Shown here piece after piece: positions 35,487-42,971 of a DNA stretch of 64,000 nt. The notes below the pieces were generated by a model. It did not search any database. It saw only the letters and a program-made list of their open reading frames with translations, and was not told the DNA's origin. The translations under genes were made by a program, and so were the position numbers. Source of the DNA: Sinorhizobium fredii USDA 257 (lineage in GTDB: Bacteria > Pseudomonadota > Alphaproteobacteria > Rhizobiales > Rhizobiaceae); assembly GCF_000265205.3 (NCBI RefSeq), contig NC_018000.1, positions 2,294,001 to 2,358,000 on the forward strand. The letters run 5' to 3'. Numbering within the stretch: position 1 is the stretch's first letter; each line of letters opens with the position of its first letter.

Positions 35487-36767
35487 TCAGTGCCCGAACC
35501 AGGAGACCGGAACGGTCACCAGCTCAGGGAACAGGACGAGCAACAAAAGAACGATCAGTTCGGCGATCAGGAAGGGCATCACGCCCTTCATCAGTTCTTC
35601 CATCGATAGTTTCGAAACGCCGCAGATAACGTTCAGGACCGTGCCGACCGGCGGCGTGATGAGACCGATCGAATTGTTGATGATGAACAGCACGCCGAAA
35701 TAGACCGGGTCGATGCCAGCCTGCTTGATGATCGGCATCAATACCGGCGTCATCACCAGGATGGTCGGCGTCATGTCCATGGCGGTGCCGACGACGACGA
35801 TCAGCGCCATGATGGCGATGAGCAGAGCCGTCTGGTTGTCCATCAGCGGCTCGACGAGGGCGGCGAGCGCCCCCGGCACGTCGGCGACGGTGATCAGCCA
35901 GGCCGAGACCGCGGCGCAGGCGACCAGGAACATGACGACGGCGGTGATCTTGGCGGCGGCGACAAAGACGTGGAAGAGCTTTGCCGGCGGCAACTCGCGA
36001 TAGACCACCATCGCGACGAATAGCGAATAGACCGCCGCCACGACGCCCGCTTCGGTCGGCGTGAAGACGCCGAACTTCAGGCCGACGATGATGATCACCG
36101 GTAGGAGAAGCGCCCAGATGCTGTCGGTGAAGGTCTTAAGGCGCACCGCGCCGCTCTCTCTCGGCGGCAGTTCGAACTGCTCCTTGCGGGCGACGATGAA
36201 CCAGGTGATGCACAGCGCTGCGGCGATCATCAGCCCGGGAAAGATGCCGGCGAGGAACAGCTTGGTGATCGAGACGCCGCCGACGACGCCGTAGAGAATG
36301 AAGCCGATCGACGGCGGAATGATCGGGCCGATGATCGAGGCAGACGCCAGCAGGCCGCCGGCGCGGGCCGCGTCGTGGCCGCTCTTCAGCATCATCGGCA
36401 GAAGCAGCGCGCCGAGTGCCGCCGCATCGGCGACGGCCGAGCCGGAGAGGCTGGAGAGAATGCAGGCGGCGAAGATCGCCACGAAGCCGAGGCCGCCGCG
36501 GATGTGGCCGACCATCGCCATCGCCAGCGCGACGATGCGGCGGGAAAGACCACCGGTGTTCATCACTTCGCCGGCGAGCAGGAAGAAGGGCACGGCCATC
36601 AGCGGAAAGCTGTCGGCGCCGTTCAAGACATTCTGCGCCACGATCTGCGCGTCGAAGAGATCAAGATAGAACATCAGCGCGACGCCGCTGAGGACCAGGG
36701 CGAAAGCGATCGGCACGCCGAGCGCCATGGGACCGAGAAGCGCGCCAAGAAAGATCGAAACTGTCAT
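35487..36767 (-). CDS. TRAP transporter large permease (DctM), 426 aa
   Basis: About twelve transmembrane helices and the DctM landmarks: LMAVPFFLLAGEVMNTGGLS, LSSLSGSAVADAAALGALLL and ASIIGPIIPPSIGFILYGVV in the first half, with TPTILVMTPVLMPI and NNSIGLITPPVGTVLN in the second. The Na+-coupled large subunit moves the substrate given by DctP. The start at 36767 has TGAGGAGGCGACG upstream, and 10 bases separate it from the dctQ stop. Together with DctQ and DctP this makes a complete TRAP system in the inner membrane. Confidence 0.93.
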   Translation of the reverse strand: MTVSIFLGALLGPMALGVPIAFALVLSGVALMFYLDLFDAQIVAQNVLNGADSFPLMAVPFFLLAGEVMNTGGLSRRIVALAMAMVGHIRGGLGFVAIFAACILSSLSGSAVADAAALGALLLPMMLKSGHDAARAGGLLASASIIGPIIPPSIGFILYGVVGGVSITKLFLAGIFPGLMIAAALCITWFIVARKEQFELPPRESGAVRLKTFTDSIWALLLPVIIIVGLKFGVFTPTEAGVVAAVYSLFVAMVVYRELPPAKLFHVFVAAAKITAVVMFLVACAAVSAWLITVADVPGALAALVEPLMDNQTALLIAIMALIVVVGTAMDMTPTILVMTPVLMPIIKQAGIDPVYFGVLFIINNSIGLITPPVGTVLNVICGVSKLSMEELMKGVMPFLIAELIVLLLLVLFPELVTVPVSWFGH

Positions 36768-36777
36768 CGTCGCCTCC

Positions 36778-37341
36778 TCAGTGCTTCGCAGACAGCGGGC
36801 CGAGCGCGGGCTCGGGAAGATCGTCGAGGGCGACCTCGTCCTCGCTGTCGCGCACCAGTTCGGCGGTCGCCACATCGATGCGGCCGGTGGCGATGGCGAA
36901 GGCATCGGAAAGCAGTATCAGGAAGGCCGGAATGCCGAAGGCGAGGCCGGCGCCATAGAAGAAGCCCATGGAAAGGCCGGTCGCCGGCGCGCCGACATGA
37001 AGGTTGATCAGCGTCTGCGCCCAACTGCCGCTGATCATCAGCCAGGTGGCATAGAGCATCAGCGCATGGCCTAGGAGCACGGCGACCTTTGCGCCGAGCG
37101 GCGGCAGCCGCTTGATCAGCGTATCAACACCGAGATGGCCGTGTTCGCGCATGGCGACGACGGCGCCGAGAAAGGTCAGCCAGACGAAGAAGATGCGCGA
37201 CAGCTCCTCGGAAACCGTGATTCCCTGGTTGAAGGCGTAGCGCAGGACGACATTGCCGAAGACGAGCACGACCATGCCGGCCAGCAGCAGGGCGATCGTC
37301 ACCTTCAGCGCGAAGAAATAGAAATCGATGATGCGGGTCAT
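36778..37341 (-). CDS. TRAP transporter small permease (DctQ), 187 aa
   Basis: Four hydrophobic helices and the DctQ-type segments GNVVLRYAFNQGITVSEELS, FFVWLTFLGAVVAMREHGHL and the C-terminal FYGAGLAFGIPAFLILLSDA. Length is at the upper end for DctQ, with a 30-residue acidic tail. It is the small membrane subunit of the TRAP system and the first gene of the operon. The ATG at 37341 is preceded by GGGAGGAGCGC. The upstream 290 bases, shared with the divergent TetR regulator, hold a palindrome at 37469-37484. Confidence 0.9.
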   Translation of the reverse strand: MTRIIDFYFFALKVTIALLLAGMVVLVFGNVVLRYAFNQGITVSEELSRIFFVWLTFLGAVVAMREHGHLGVDTLIKRLPPLGAKVAVLLGHALMLYATWLMISGSWAQTLINLHVGAPATGLSMGFFYGAGLAFGIPAFLILLSDAFAIATGRIDVATAELVRDSEDEVALDDLPEPALGPLSAKH

Positions 37342-37468
37342 GCGCTCCTCCCACGCGACAAGCAGGCCCGGGCGGACGCACTTGCGCGAGCTTGTCTCCC
37401 CATGCCGGCCTATCCGGCGGCCGGGACAGAGCGCTCCTCCGCGTGCCCGGCAATATTCCTCTAAAATG

Positions 37469-37484
37469 TACTAACTAGTTCGGA
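37469..37484. promoter_or_regulatory. candidate TetR operator upstream of the TRAP operon
   Basis: The core AACTAGTT at 37473-37480 is a perfect 8-bp palindrome, and outside it further symmetric bases (C37471/G37482 and T37469/A37484) extend the dyad. It lies 128 bases upstream of dctQ and 149 bases upstream of the TetR start. It is the most symmetric element in the divergent gap. Confidence 0.45.
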
Positions 37485-37632
37485 TGTCAAGCTGCCTTCT
37501 ATTGAAAGCAAAAGGGAAGGTGAATATGTCTTGATGCATCGCCCGGGAGAGAGGCCTCCGGATCGACCCGCAAAAGCGGGCATTTGGGTCGAGGAAACAA
37601 GGGCTTGTGAAAGAGCGGGGCAGCGCGCGCAG

Positions 37633-38301
37633 ATGGCCGAACGGCAGATGAACGGCAGGAAGAACGATCCGCAGAGAACCCAGGAAGACATTCTCGATGT
37701 GGCGACGGAGGAGTTCTCCACCCATGGCCTGGCGGGCGCCCGGGTGGACGCGATCGCCGAAAAGACGCGCACGTCGAAGCGGATGATCTACTATTACTTC
37801 GGCAGCAAGGAGGCCCTCTATCTCGCCGTGCTGGAGCGCTCCTACCGCAAGATCCGGACCCTCGAGGCCGATCTTGCCCTTGCCAATCTCCCGCCCGAAC
37901 ACGCGCTCCGGACGCTGATCGCCACGACCTTCGACCATGACGAGGCCAATCCCGACTTCGTCCGCCTGGTCAGCATCGAGAACATCCACCACGCCGCCCA
38001 CATGCTGCGCTCGGAGGCGATCCGCGAATTGAACGTTTCGGTGATCCAGACGATCGACGCGATCGTCCAGCGCGGCCTTGCCGACGGCACCTTCTGCCGC
38101 AAGGCCGATCCGATCGACATTCACATGATGATCAGTGCCTTCTGCTTCTTCCGCGTCTCGAACCGCTACACCTTCGGCACCATCTTCCGCCGCGACCTTT
38201 CGGAGCCGGCGACGTTGGAGCGCCATCGGACGATGATTGCCGATGCGGTGGTGAGCTATTTGAAGGGCGGGGAGACGGTAGGCGAGGCGGGGCGTCCATA
38301 G
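37633..38301 (+). CDS. TetR/AcrR-family regulator, 222 aa
   Basis: The N-terminus is a TetR helix-turn-helix: QEDILDVATEEFSTHGLAGA, RVDAIAEKTRTSKRMIYYYF and GSKEALYLAVLERSYR. The remaining 150 residues are helical and end in a dimer/ligand region of the type found in regulators of aromatic catabolism. It is divergent from the quinate/shikimate TRAP operon and is therefore its likely repressor. I chose the ATG at 37633; the ATG at 37648 is nearly as good, and the longer frame to 37531 lies over the control region. The effector could be a shikimate-pathway acid or protocatechuate, which is inference. Confidence 0.9.
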   Translation: MAERQMNGRKNDPQRTQEDILDVATEEFSTHGLAGARVDAIAEKTRTSKRMIYYYFGSKEALYLAVLERSYRKIRTLEADLALANLPPEHALRTLIATTFDHDEANPDFVRLVSIENIHHAAHMLRSEAIRELNVSVIQTIDAIVQRGLADGTFCRKADPIDIHMMISAFCFFRVSNRYTFGTIFRRDLSEPATLERHRTMIADAVVSYLKGGETVGEAGRP

Positions 38302-38373
38302 GACAGGTACGGTTGCTCGACAGGTTGGCGTCGATGCGCGGAGCAGGACTGACAAAACACAAGGTGTTCTAAG

Positions 38374-38411
38374 CCGTCGCGGGCAACCGCTGCAGCGTTC
38401 GCCCGCGACGG
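38374..38411. terminator. bidirectional GC-rich hairpin between convergent genes
   Basis: CCGTCGCGGGC (38374-38384) pairs perfectly with GCCCGCGACGG (38401-38411) across a 16-base loop. It lies between the TetR stop (38301) and the ATPase stop (38420). There is no long T-run, so Rho may assist termination. Confidence 0.55.
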
Positions 38412-38419
38412 GACGTGGG

Positions 38420-39133
38420 TTAGGCTGCTGCCTCGAATCGCAGTTCGCCTTTGTTCAGGAAGCAGGTCTTGTTAAACACCTGCAGATCCAAGGGGTTCGG
38501 TAGCCGGACATCGCGAACATCCGGGCACGGCTTCGTCAAAGGGTCGTATGATCGATCGATCTGCGAAATAAAGACAAAGATCAGCCCGCGATCCGACGCA
38601 AACGCTTTCAGCGCTCGAACCTGCTGCGCCAATTCGGGGTTTTCACGTCTCTGATCAAGCAGCTGCAGATAGTCTACGACGACCAAAGTGCCGCGGGGCG
38701 CTGACGCCAGTTTCTCCATGATGTAATCGGCCCCTATGGCGTCCGAGCAGTCGAATTCAAACAGCCCTTCGCATTGGGCGTACTCCACCCCAATGGCGCG
38801 GAAACGCTCGAGAACGTCCTCTCTTGTGTACTCGAGCGTGAAGAATGCGGCCCGATTGCCGGCTTTCATTGCTTCCACGGCAAGTTCAAGGCTCATCAGG
38901 GTCTTGCCTTGACCGGGGCGCGCGGCCAAGAGCATCAGATCACCCGGCTTCAATCGAGCAAGCAGCTTGCCGGCCGGACTGGACGCTGACAGTTTGGACG
39001 CAAGAAGGCTCCAATCGTTGTAGCCCTCCTGGAGAGCTACGCGGTCAAGCGCTGCATGGAGCGGGATGTTCTCATCGCGCGACAGGCGTTTGGCTTTGCG
39101 CTTCAAATGGTAAATCGGCGCAGACAGCTTCAT
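38420..39133 (-). CDS. compact DnaB/RecA-like ATPase, 237 aa
   Basis: Residues 55-230 resemble the DnaB helicase C-terminal (RecA-like) ATPase: Walker A ARPGQGKTL at 71-79, a catalytic Glu in FFTLEYTRED at 101, Walker B TLVVVDYLQLLD at 149-160, and the sensor segment FVFISQIDRS at 187-195. The first 45 residues form a separate basic helical part (IYHLKRKAKRLSRDENIPLH, ALDRVALQEGYNDWSLL). The primase-interaction domain of DnaB is absent and the protein is half its size, so it is unlikely to be a replicative helicase. Such stand-alone proteins are annotated as helicases in rhizobia, but the function is unknown. It has no obvious partner; neighbours point toward it or away. Confidence 0.75.
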   Translation of the reverse strand: MKLSAPIYHLKRKAKRLSRDENIPLHAALDRVALQEGYNDWSLLASKLSASSPAGKLLARLKPGDLMLLAARPGQGKTLMSLELAVEAMKAGNRAAFFTLEYTREDVLERFRAIGVEYAQCEGLFEFDCSDAIGADYIMEKLASAPRGTLVVVDYLQLLDQRRENPELAQQVRALKAFASDRGLIFVFISQIDRSYDPLTKPCPDVRDVRLPNPLDLQVFNKTCFLNKGELRFEAAA

Positions 39134-39403
39134 CTGTAACCTCCTGGTGCGAGCTATTTTCGCAATCCCTCCTTATGTCTGATGCTCGACAGTCGGCTCG
39201 ATGGCTTCGTTTGCCCTGTATGAGGTCTACTTTCCCGAGCGGAGGGGGGAGGCGTGGGCCGCGCGCGAATCGAATAATAGCGCAGCCCATAGCAGACGGG
39301 AATCGCTCCTGCGCGATACAAGCGCAAAGTTTGCGGCAGATGCCAAGCGGACGGCAAGGTTACATTGCTACCGGGGCGGCTTCTTCCTTATAGTGCAGGT
39401 ACT

Positions 39404-40357
39404 ATGTACAAGACGTTCGTCGCGGCGTGGGAGGACCGGCCTGGGGAAGCTTGGCTATCGCGTTTTGTCGCTGGCCGGGCCGAGGCCGAGAGCTGGTATT
39501 TTGGCCAAGCTGTGGCATCGACCCCAAGTGCAAAGGAGTGTCGTGCCGCTCTCCAGCAGCACATGCCGGAACTGCTTCCTCATTATGAGCACGCTTGTGC
39601 CCTCGTCGGAGCGGATGAGGTCGCTCATCGGGTGCTGAGCCATTATCGCCCTGCGCCGGAACGCTTTGGCTGTAGTCAGGCAGTCTGGCTCGGAGAGGAA
39701 GGCCCCGCACTGGTCCGCAATTTCGACTATCCGCCTAATGTCGTCTCTGATCGCTTCGAGATGACTGAATGGTCAGGCTTGAAGGTGATTTCGAAGGCGC
39801 AGCGACCTTGGGGCGGTTGCCTCGACGGGATGAACGAGGAAGGTCTGGTCGCCAGTGTGACCTTAGGAGGAAGCCGTGCTCAGGGCGTCGGTTTCTCCAT
39901 CATTCTCATGCTCCGTTACGTGCTCGAGACTTGTCATCAAGTGAAGCAGGCGGTGGAAGCCTTGTGCCGTATACCCGTGGCGCTTCCGCAGAACGTGACC
40001 GTGCTTGATCGCTCCGGCCGCTACGCTACCTTGTTCCTCGGCCCCCGGCAGCAACCGATCGTTTCGCGCCTGAAGGCATGTACGAACCATCAGCCGGCCG
40101 TAAGACCGTCATCGTCCTCGATGACGCGGCAGCTCGCGGTTCTCGAAGCGATCGAGGATCCTTCAACGTCCCTTTCCAGTCTGACTGACCGATTTCTTCT
40201 GGCGCCGCTTTATTCCGGGTGTGGCTCTTACCGAACGCTCTACACGGCCGTCTACCGGCCTGCTGAAGGCCGAGTGGACTATATCTGGCCGGGGAAAAGC
40301 TGGTGTCAATCCTTCGAGGACTTCCGAGTAGGCGAGTACACACACTGCTATGGCTGA
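39404..40357 (+). CDS. C45-family Ntn-hydrolase (acyltransferase/amidase-like), 317 aa
   Basis: This looks like an acyl-CoA:6-aminopenicillanate acyltransferase-type (C45) protein. The candidate nucleophile is C90 in ERFGCSQAVW, followed by ALVRNFDYPP, which carries the usual Arg-Asn; WGGCLDGMNEEGLVASVTLG and the SRYATL-like GRYATLFLGP continue the fold. Members release their N-terminal Cys by self-cleavage and hydrolyse or transfer acyl groups on amides such as carcinine, acyl-phytoceramide or isopenicillin N. About 89 residues precede the Cys, longer than usual. No signal peptide is evident, so it is probably cytoplasmic. It overlaps the convergent MFS gene by 10 bases. True substrate unknown. 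Confidence 0.75.
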   Translation: MYKTFVAAWEDRPGEAWLSRFVAGRAEAESWYFGQAVASTPSAKECRAALQQHMPELLPHYEHACALVGADEVAHRVLSHYRPAPERFGCSQAVWLGEEGPALVRNFDYPPNVVSDRFEMTEWSGLKVISKAQRPWGGCLDGMNEEGLVASVTLGGSRAQGVGFSIILMLRYVLETCHQVKQAVEALCRIPVALPQNVTVLDRSGRYATLFLGPRQQPIVSRLKACTNHQPAVRPSSSSMTRQLAVLEAIEDPSTSLSSLTDRFLLAPLYSGCGSYRTLYTAVYRPAEGRVDYIWPGKSWCQSFEDFRVGEYTHCYG

Positions 40358-41544
40358 TGTGCCGGGGACATGTAGTCGCGCGCGAGGGCCGCGGCGAGGG
40401 CGGCTGCCAGCATCAACCCTGCCGCCGCCAAGGGCAGGATGGAAAAAACAGTCTCGGCATAAGCCGCGCCGAAGCCGAGCGTGCCGGCGAAGAGGGCGAG
40501 ATAGGTGACGCCGCTGTTGAGCCCCATGATCGCGCCGCGTCTGGCGGGATCGAGCGCGGTCAGCCGCATGATGAGCACGTTCAGCCCAAAATGGTTGGCA
40601 AGCCCCCAGAGAAAGACGACTGCCAGCATGGCAGGATAGGAGCCGCTCGCCGCCGCCATCGAAACATAGACGGCCGCGACGGCCAGGAAGATGAGCGGCA
40701 GCAGCCTGCCGGCGTCGAACCGGTCGATCAGGCGGTCGAGGAAGGCCGCACCGCCGAAGCCCAATCCGTAGGAGACCGCAACGAGGCCGTTGGCGCTGAC
40801 GGGCAGGCCGAGTGCGGCATGGAGATGGTCGCCGATATAGGCGTAGACGCCGTAGAAGGCCGCCATGAAGGCCGCGCAGGCAGCCAGGAGCGGCACGACG
40901 CCGCGGACGCCGAGCGCCGCAAGCGGCGAGGTCGCCTTGCCGCTTGAGTGCTCCCGCACCGCGGCGAGCCGGACGGCGGCGCAGGCGATCAGGGTCGCGG
41001 CGGCGACTACGACATAGACTGTCCGCCAGCCGGCGAAATCGGCGATCGCCGCCGACAGTGGGACACCGGCGACCATGCTCAGCGTCCAGCCGGTCAGCAC
41101 CAGGCCGATCGTCTCGCTCTCGCGCCCCGCCGGCGCGATGACCGACGCCAGCGTATAGATGGCGGGAAGCGCGATGCCTGCGGCGATGCCGACGAAGAGC
41201 TGGGCGGCGACCAGCAGCCACAGCGCCGGTGCGGCCGCGCTGATGCCGAGCCCGGCGGCAAGCAGCAGCAGCGCCGCCGTGAGCATGCGACGCGGACCGT
41301 GGCGGTCGATGAGGCGTCCAAGGAAGACGGCACTCGCTGCGGTGCCGAGACCGAAGGCGGCGGAAGCCGTCATCACCGCAGGAACGTCCGTGCTAAGACT
41401 CCGAGCCACTTCCGGCGCGATCGGCCCGAGCGCCAGCGAATTGGAGCCGATCACGCCGATCGAGGCGGTCAGCACGAAGGCGAAGGGCGGGATGCGCGCC
41501 CTGTCGGCGGATAAGGTTGAAATCGATTGATTGATGTTCGTCAT
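40348..41544 (-). CDS. MFS efflux transporter, 398 aa
   Basis: Twelve hydrophobic helices in two halves and the MFS loop-2/3 motif (FLGRLIDRHGPRRMLTAALL) place it in the DHA1-like drug or metabolite exporters of YbcL/AraJ type. The C-terminal half has the repeat motif FLDRLIDRFDAGRLLPL. The start at 41544 (MTNINQSI) is 48 bases from the divergent Lrp-type regulator, so both promoters overlap and the pair is probably one control unit. Substrate unknown; amino acids or related molecules are plausible given the Lrp partner. It overlaps the end of the C45-type gene. Confidence 0.87.
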   Translation of the reverse strand: MTNINQSISTLSADRARIPPFAFVLTASIGVIGSNSLALGPIAPEVARSLSTDVPAVMTASAAFGLGTAASAVFLGRLIDRHGPRRMLTAALLLLAAGLGISAAAPALWLLVAAQLFVGIAAGIALPAIYTLASVIAPAGRESETIGLVLTGWTLSMVAGVPLSAAIADFAGWRTVYVVVAAATLIACAAVRLAAVREHSSGKATSPLAALGVRGVVPLLAACAAFMAAFYGVYAYIGDHLHAALGLPVSANGLVAVSYGLGFGGAAFLDRLIDRFDAGRLLPLIFLAVAAVYVSMAAASGSYPAMLAVVFLWGLANHFGLNVLIMRLTALDPARRGAIMGLNSGVTYLALFAGTLGFGAAYAETVFSILPLAAAGLMLAAALAAALARDYMSPAHQP

Positions 41545-41592
41545 TACCGCATGTTTGCAGAACTGAATTCGGCAGCAATGGGAAATTTCGGA

Positions 41593-42117
41593 ATGGATCA
41601 AAATACAGATGACGTTCGGCGGAAACGCCCGTCCGAGCGTGACCTCGACCCGATGGACCGAAAACTATTAGGCGTCCTGGTCGAGGACGCGACCACGAGC
41701 TACGCCGAACTCGGCGAACGCGTCGGCCTTTCGCCGCCGGCCGCGCACGAGCGCGTGAAGCGCCTCAGGCGCTCGGGGGCGATCCGTCGGGTGGCGGCGC
41801 TGATCGATCCCGAGGCGATCGGGAAAACGCTGCTTGCCTTTGTTCATGTCGATACGACTGGCTGGGGCAAGACGCAGGCGCTGCTTGCGATCGAGGAGTA
41901 TCCTGAAGTGGAGGAGATTCACTCGGTCGCAGGCGACACCTGCATGCTGCTCAAGGTCCGCACCGAGAGCACCCATGCGCTCGAAGGCTTGTTGGCGCGC
42001 CTCTATGACACGCCTGGGGTCAAGGCGACGCGGAGCTATGTCGTGCTTTCAACCTATTTGGAACGGCCGGTGCAGCCAGGGACGACGAGCGAATGGCCGG
42101 CGGTGGTGAAGGGCTAA
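41593..42117 (+). CDS. Lrp/AsnC-family regulator, 174 aa
   Basis: Winged helix at about 20-70 (LDPMDRKLLGVLVEDATTSY, ELGERVGLSPPAAHERVKRL) followed by a RAM ligand domain (TLLAFVHVDTTGW, VEEIHSVAGDTCMLLKVRTE, and a C-terminal beta strand TRSYVVLSTYLE). Members bind amino acids as ligands and control neighbouring transport or degradation genes. I chose ATG 41593 because GGGAAA lies seven bases upstream; ATG 41578 is possible. The divergent MFS exporter begins 48 bases away and is the likely target. Confidence 0.88.
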   Translation: MDQNTDDVRRKRPSERDLDPMDRKLLGVLVEDATTSYAELGERVGLSPPAAHERVKRLRRSGAIRRVAALIDPEAIGKTLLAFVHVDTTGWGKTQALLAIEEYPEVEEIHSVAGDTCMLLKVRTESTHALEGLLARLYDTPGVKATRSYVVLSTYLERPVQPGTTSEWPAVVKG

Positions 42118-42176
42118 GGGTCCACGCGGCGAAGTGGGGTATTCCCATCGAGCGCCAGACCTTCGCTCACTAAGTC

Positions 42177-42590
42177 CTAGAATGCCCACGGCGAAATGAG
42201 ATCGAGCCCGGTCGCTTGGAAGTCCGCAATGTTGCGCGTCGCCAGGCGCCCGCCGTTCACCCGTGCGATCGCGGCGATCATGCCATCTGGAGCGGACATG
42301 CTGCGGCCCTGGCGCGACGCTGCCTCCATGATTTCGCCGTATGCCATGGCTGCCTCCTCCGTCAGGCCGAAAATTCGATCGGCAAAACGTCTCCGCCAGG
42401 CGGCGAGTGCTTGTTCCAGTCGGAGCGCCCGCTGGTCGGGCATGATCTTTTGGATGCCGTAAGCGATCTCGGCGATCGTAACAGTAGGGAGGGCGAGTTC
42501 GGCATCGTGGCGCACCAGCCACGAGATCACGGCCTCGGACGGCGACTTGCGCAGCGTCTCAGAGATCACATTGGTATCCAGAAAGATCAA
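42177..42590 (-). CDS. vapC: VapC-type PIN-domain toxin, 137 aa
   Basis: The PIN-domain acidic residues are all present: D5 in FLDTNVISE, E41 in TIAEIAYG, D102 in SAPDGMIAAIA and D123 in NIADFQA. Length fits the family. These toxins cleave RNA, often initiator tRNA or 23S rRNA. Its start overlaps the stop of the preceding antitoxin gene (ATGA at 42590-42587), typical of a coupled type II pair. It resembles the FitB-like subgroup in its motif IAYGIQ. Activity is inferred from the family; nothing in the sequence shows inactivation. Confidence 0.9.
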   Translation of the reverse strand: MIFLDTNVISETLRKSPSEAVISWLVRHDAELALPTVTIAEIAYGIQKIMPDQRALRLEQALAAWRRRFADRIFGLTEEAAMAYGEIMEAASRQGRSMSAPDGMIAAIARVNGGRLATRNIADFQATGLDLISPWAF

Positions 42591-42835
42591 AGCTCGGGAC
42601 CCTTGTGGATTTGCTGCCCTTCTTTGATGACGGCGTCAAGGTCAATGTCGGTGCCATAGCTTTCCGACAGGCGCGTGTAAAATGTTGAAGCCGGCTCTCG
42701 ACCCGCCTCGCGCACCTCATAGGCTTCAAGCGCGCGTTCGACGATATCGGCGATTGAGCGGTTCTCACGACGAGCCAGCCGGTGCGCAAGATCACGCGCC
42801 CTGGCACTGCGGACTGAAAGCTGAGGTTCGGCCAT
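42587..42835 (-). CDS. vapB: VapB-type antitoxin, 82 aa
   Basis: Short protein with an N-terminal DNA-binding region (LSVRSARARDLAHRLARREN then RSIADIVERALEAYEV, a ribbon-helix-helix-like repeat) and a C-terminal acidic tail that should wrap the toxin (DIDLDAVIKEGQQIHKGPEL). It has the composition of the Rv0623/PSK-type transcription-factor antitoxins. ATG at 42835 has AAGGGATT upstream; a TTG at 42856 in the same frame is less likely. It is followed by vapC with a 4-base overlap. A promoter and two matched palindromes lie directly upstream at 42856-42908, so autoregulation is likely. Confidence 0.85.
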   Translation of the reverse strand: MAEPQLSVRSARARDLAHRLARRENRSIADIVERALEAYEVREAGREPASTFYTRLSESYGTDIDLDAVIKEGQQIHKGPEL

Positions 42836-42855
42836 TTTGAATCCCTTGTCTGACA

Positions 42856-42908
42856 AATATAGGTAAGAGAAGGGCTGCCATCAAGATGGCAGGCGCCATC
42901 ATGATGGC
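42856..42908 (-). promoter_or_regulatory. vapB promoter with two matched palindromes
   Basis: On the minus strand -35 TTGATG (42884-42879), 17 bases, and -10 TATATT (42861-42856). Palindrome one, TGCCATC-AA-GATGGCA (42876-42891), covers the -35. Palindrome two, GCCATC-AT-GATGGC (42895-42908), lies 18 bases upstream of it. Both share the half-site GCCATC, so this is a likely double operator for the VapBC complex. Confidence 0.7.
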
Positions 42909-42909
42909 C

Positions 42910-42948
42910 AAAATAAGATTCAGCCCCGCGTCTGTCGGCACGGGGCTG
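42910..42948 (-). terminator. intrinsic terminator of the tct operon
   Basis: On the minus strand CAGCCCCG (plus 42948-42941) and CGGGGCTG (plus 42928-42921) form an 8-bp hairpin, followed by AATCTTATTTT. It lies 24 bases past the tctA stop at 42972 and also separates tctA from the vapBC promoter. Confidence 0.65.
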
Positions 42949-42971
42949 CACGGCTTTCAAGGAGCTCCGAC

